Below are positions 63,368 through 64,000 of a stretch of 64,000 nucleotides of DNA, in pieces. Source of the stretch: Breviolum minutum Mf 1.05b.01 (lineage: Eukaryota; Sar; Dinophyceae; Suessiales; Symbiodiniaceae); assembly GCA_000507305.1 (NCBI GenBank), contig DF239251.1, positions 62,001 to 126,000 on the forward strand, in the 5' to 3' direction. The notes beneath the pieces were generated by a model. It made no database searches, was not told the origin of the DNA, and saw only the letters and a program-made list of their open reading frames with translations. A program made the position numbers and the translations under genes. Within the stretch, counting starts at the first letter, position 1; the number at the start of each line of letters is the position of its first letter.

Positions 63368-64000
63368 GCAGATGGGGGTGGTTTTTGTTGAAGGGCTGGC
63401 AACGATTTCCAAAGAAAGGTCATGGAAACGTTCTGAGTTCCGAATGAAGTCATATCAAAATGCAAGGGAAATTAGTGAAGTATTGTTTGTTCCTCAAGCG
63501 CACACACCCAAATCTAATGCACAAAAATGATGTATATGATATTTTTGGGATGGACAATTACATCCTGCAAGTATTCAATTTGCGTGACCTACTCATAGAG
63601 CTGAACGGCTCGCTGACTCGCATTCACCGGTAGGTAGCAGAGTGGTGTGCTCTTTGGCCGAATCAGCCAAAGATGCGATTTGTTTTTGCTCCTCGGTACC
63701 AAACGAGTTTTTTTGGGGATGACTGTTGACAACAGATGATAGGTAAAGAAATGATAGGTTTTTTGAAAAAGCTGGTAGTACGTGAAGGTGAACTTCATGA
63801 CATTGGCTGGAAATAGAATACATATATACCAGCACCATCCAACGGGTGGTGTTTGAACCCTAAGGGGTTGCTAAATGGCACCCCTTACCATTAATTTGGC
63901 ACTCCTTGGAGGGTCCAGGTATATATATATATATATATAGAATCTATTTGGTGGTGAAGGCCACATTTCTATGCACTATCAACAACATGTCCATCTTTGA
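63368..64000. other. downstream tract, last exon of the NTase not found
   Basis: A short TA microsatellite at about 63921-63940 and overlapping open frames. The gene probably continues past this point or beyond the window. Confidence 0.4.

Noticed and set aside
1-64000. Search for the dinoflagellate spliced-leader relic (TTTTGGCTCAAG) near gene starts
   Set aside because: No copy was seen by eye, so no trans-splice acceptor is annotated.

Overview
The window looks like nuclear DNA of a dinoflagellate, most likely a Symbiodiniaceae coral symbiont. Four things point there. One gene encodes a ubiquitin-like N-terminus followed by about 20 near-identical 22-residue FNIP-type repeats, an architecture I associate with these algae. 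Genes are split into many small exons (16-170 nt) inside long introns. Exons join AG|G acceptors to GC donors unusually often. Nearly every supportable exon lies on the + strand, as in the unidirectional gene tracts of dinoflagellates. No bacterial operon, CRISPR array, rRNA or intact mobile-element gene is visible. All assignments were read by eye; no similarity search was run.

Layout. 1-5 kb holds one exon candidate and three small inverted-repeat elements. 5.07-7.31 kb holds the FNIP-repeat gene, with a 391-base assembly gap and two frameshifts, between two diverged copies of a 165-bp direct repeat. From 8.3 to 52 kb there is a series of + strand exons, some of which chain with matching splice phase: 10.57-11.12, 11.21-11.88, 15.02-15.60, 21.05-22.31, 33.8-34.8, 46.23-46.72, 47.23-47.58 and 49.17-50.66 kb. 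I recognise none of these proteins. At 53.06-63.37 kb a single gene of at least eleven exons encodes a sugar-nucleotidyltransferase-like enzyme (NTP_transferase superfamily). It is readable from the GxGSRF/PKP motif, through DGDTFY and GEFYTSGVI, to REDFHVLGTP. Most of its introns begin with GC instead of GT.

The space between exons is filled with short non-autonomous inverted-repeat elements. There are four recurring families, called here A, B, C and D after their terminal repeats. Tandem arrays occur at 30.9-32.4, 36.5, 37.9, 9.8 and 45.6 kb, with microsatellites and a 400-bp TTG/TTGC low-complexity tract at 61.4-61.8 kb. Three isolated single N bases (31462, 38035, 56060) all fall in repeats and probably mark unresolved joins.

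Because exons are short and boundaries were chosen by hand, single-exon calls without a matching neighbour are tentative. The FNIP gene, the nucleotidyltransferase exons and the repeat elements are the solid part of the annotation. No regulatory system linking these genes can be read from the sequence.
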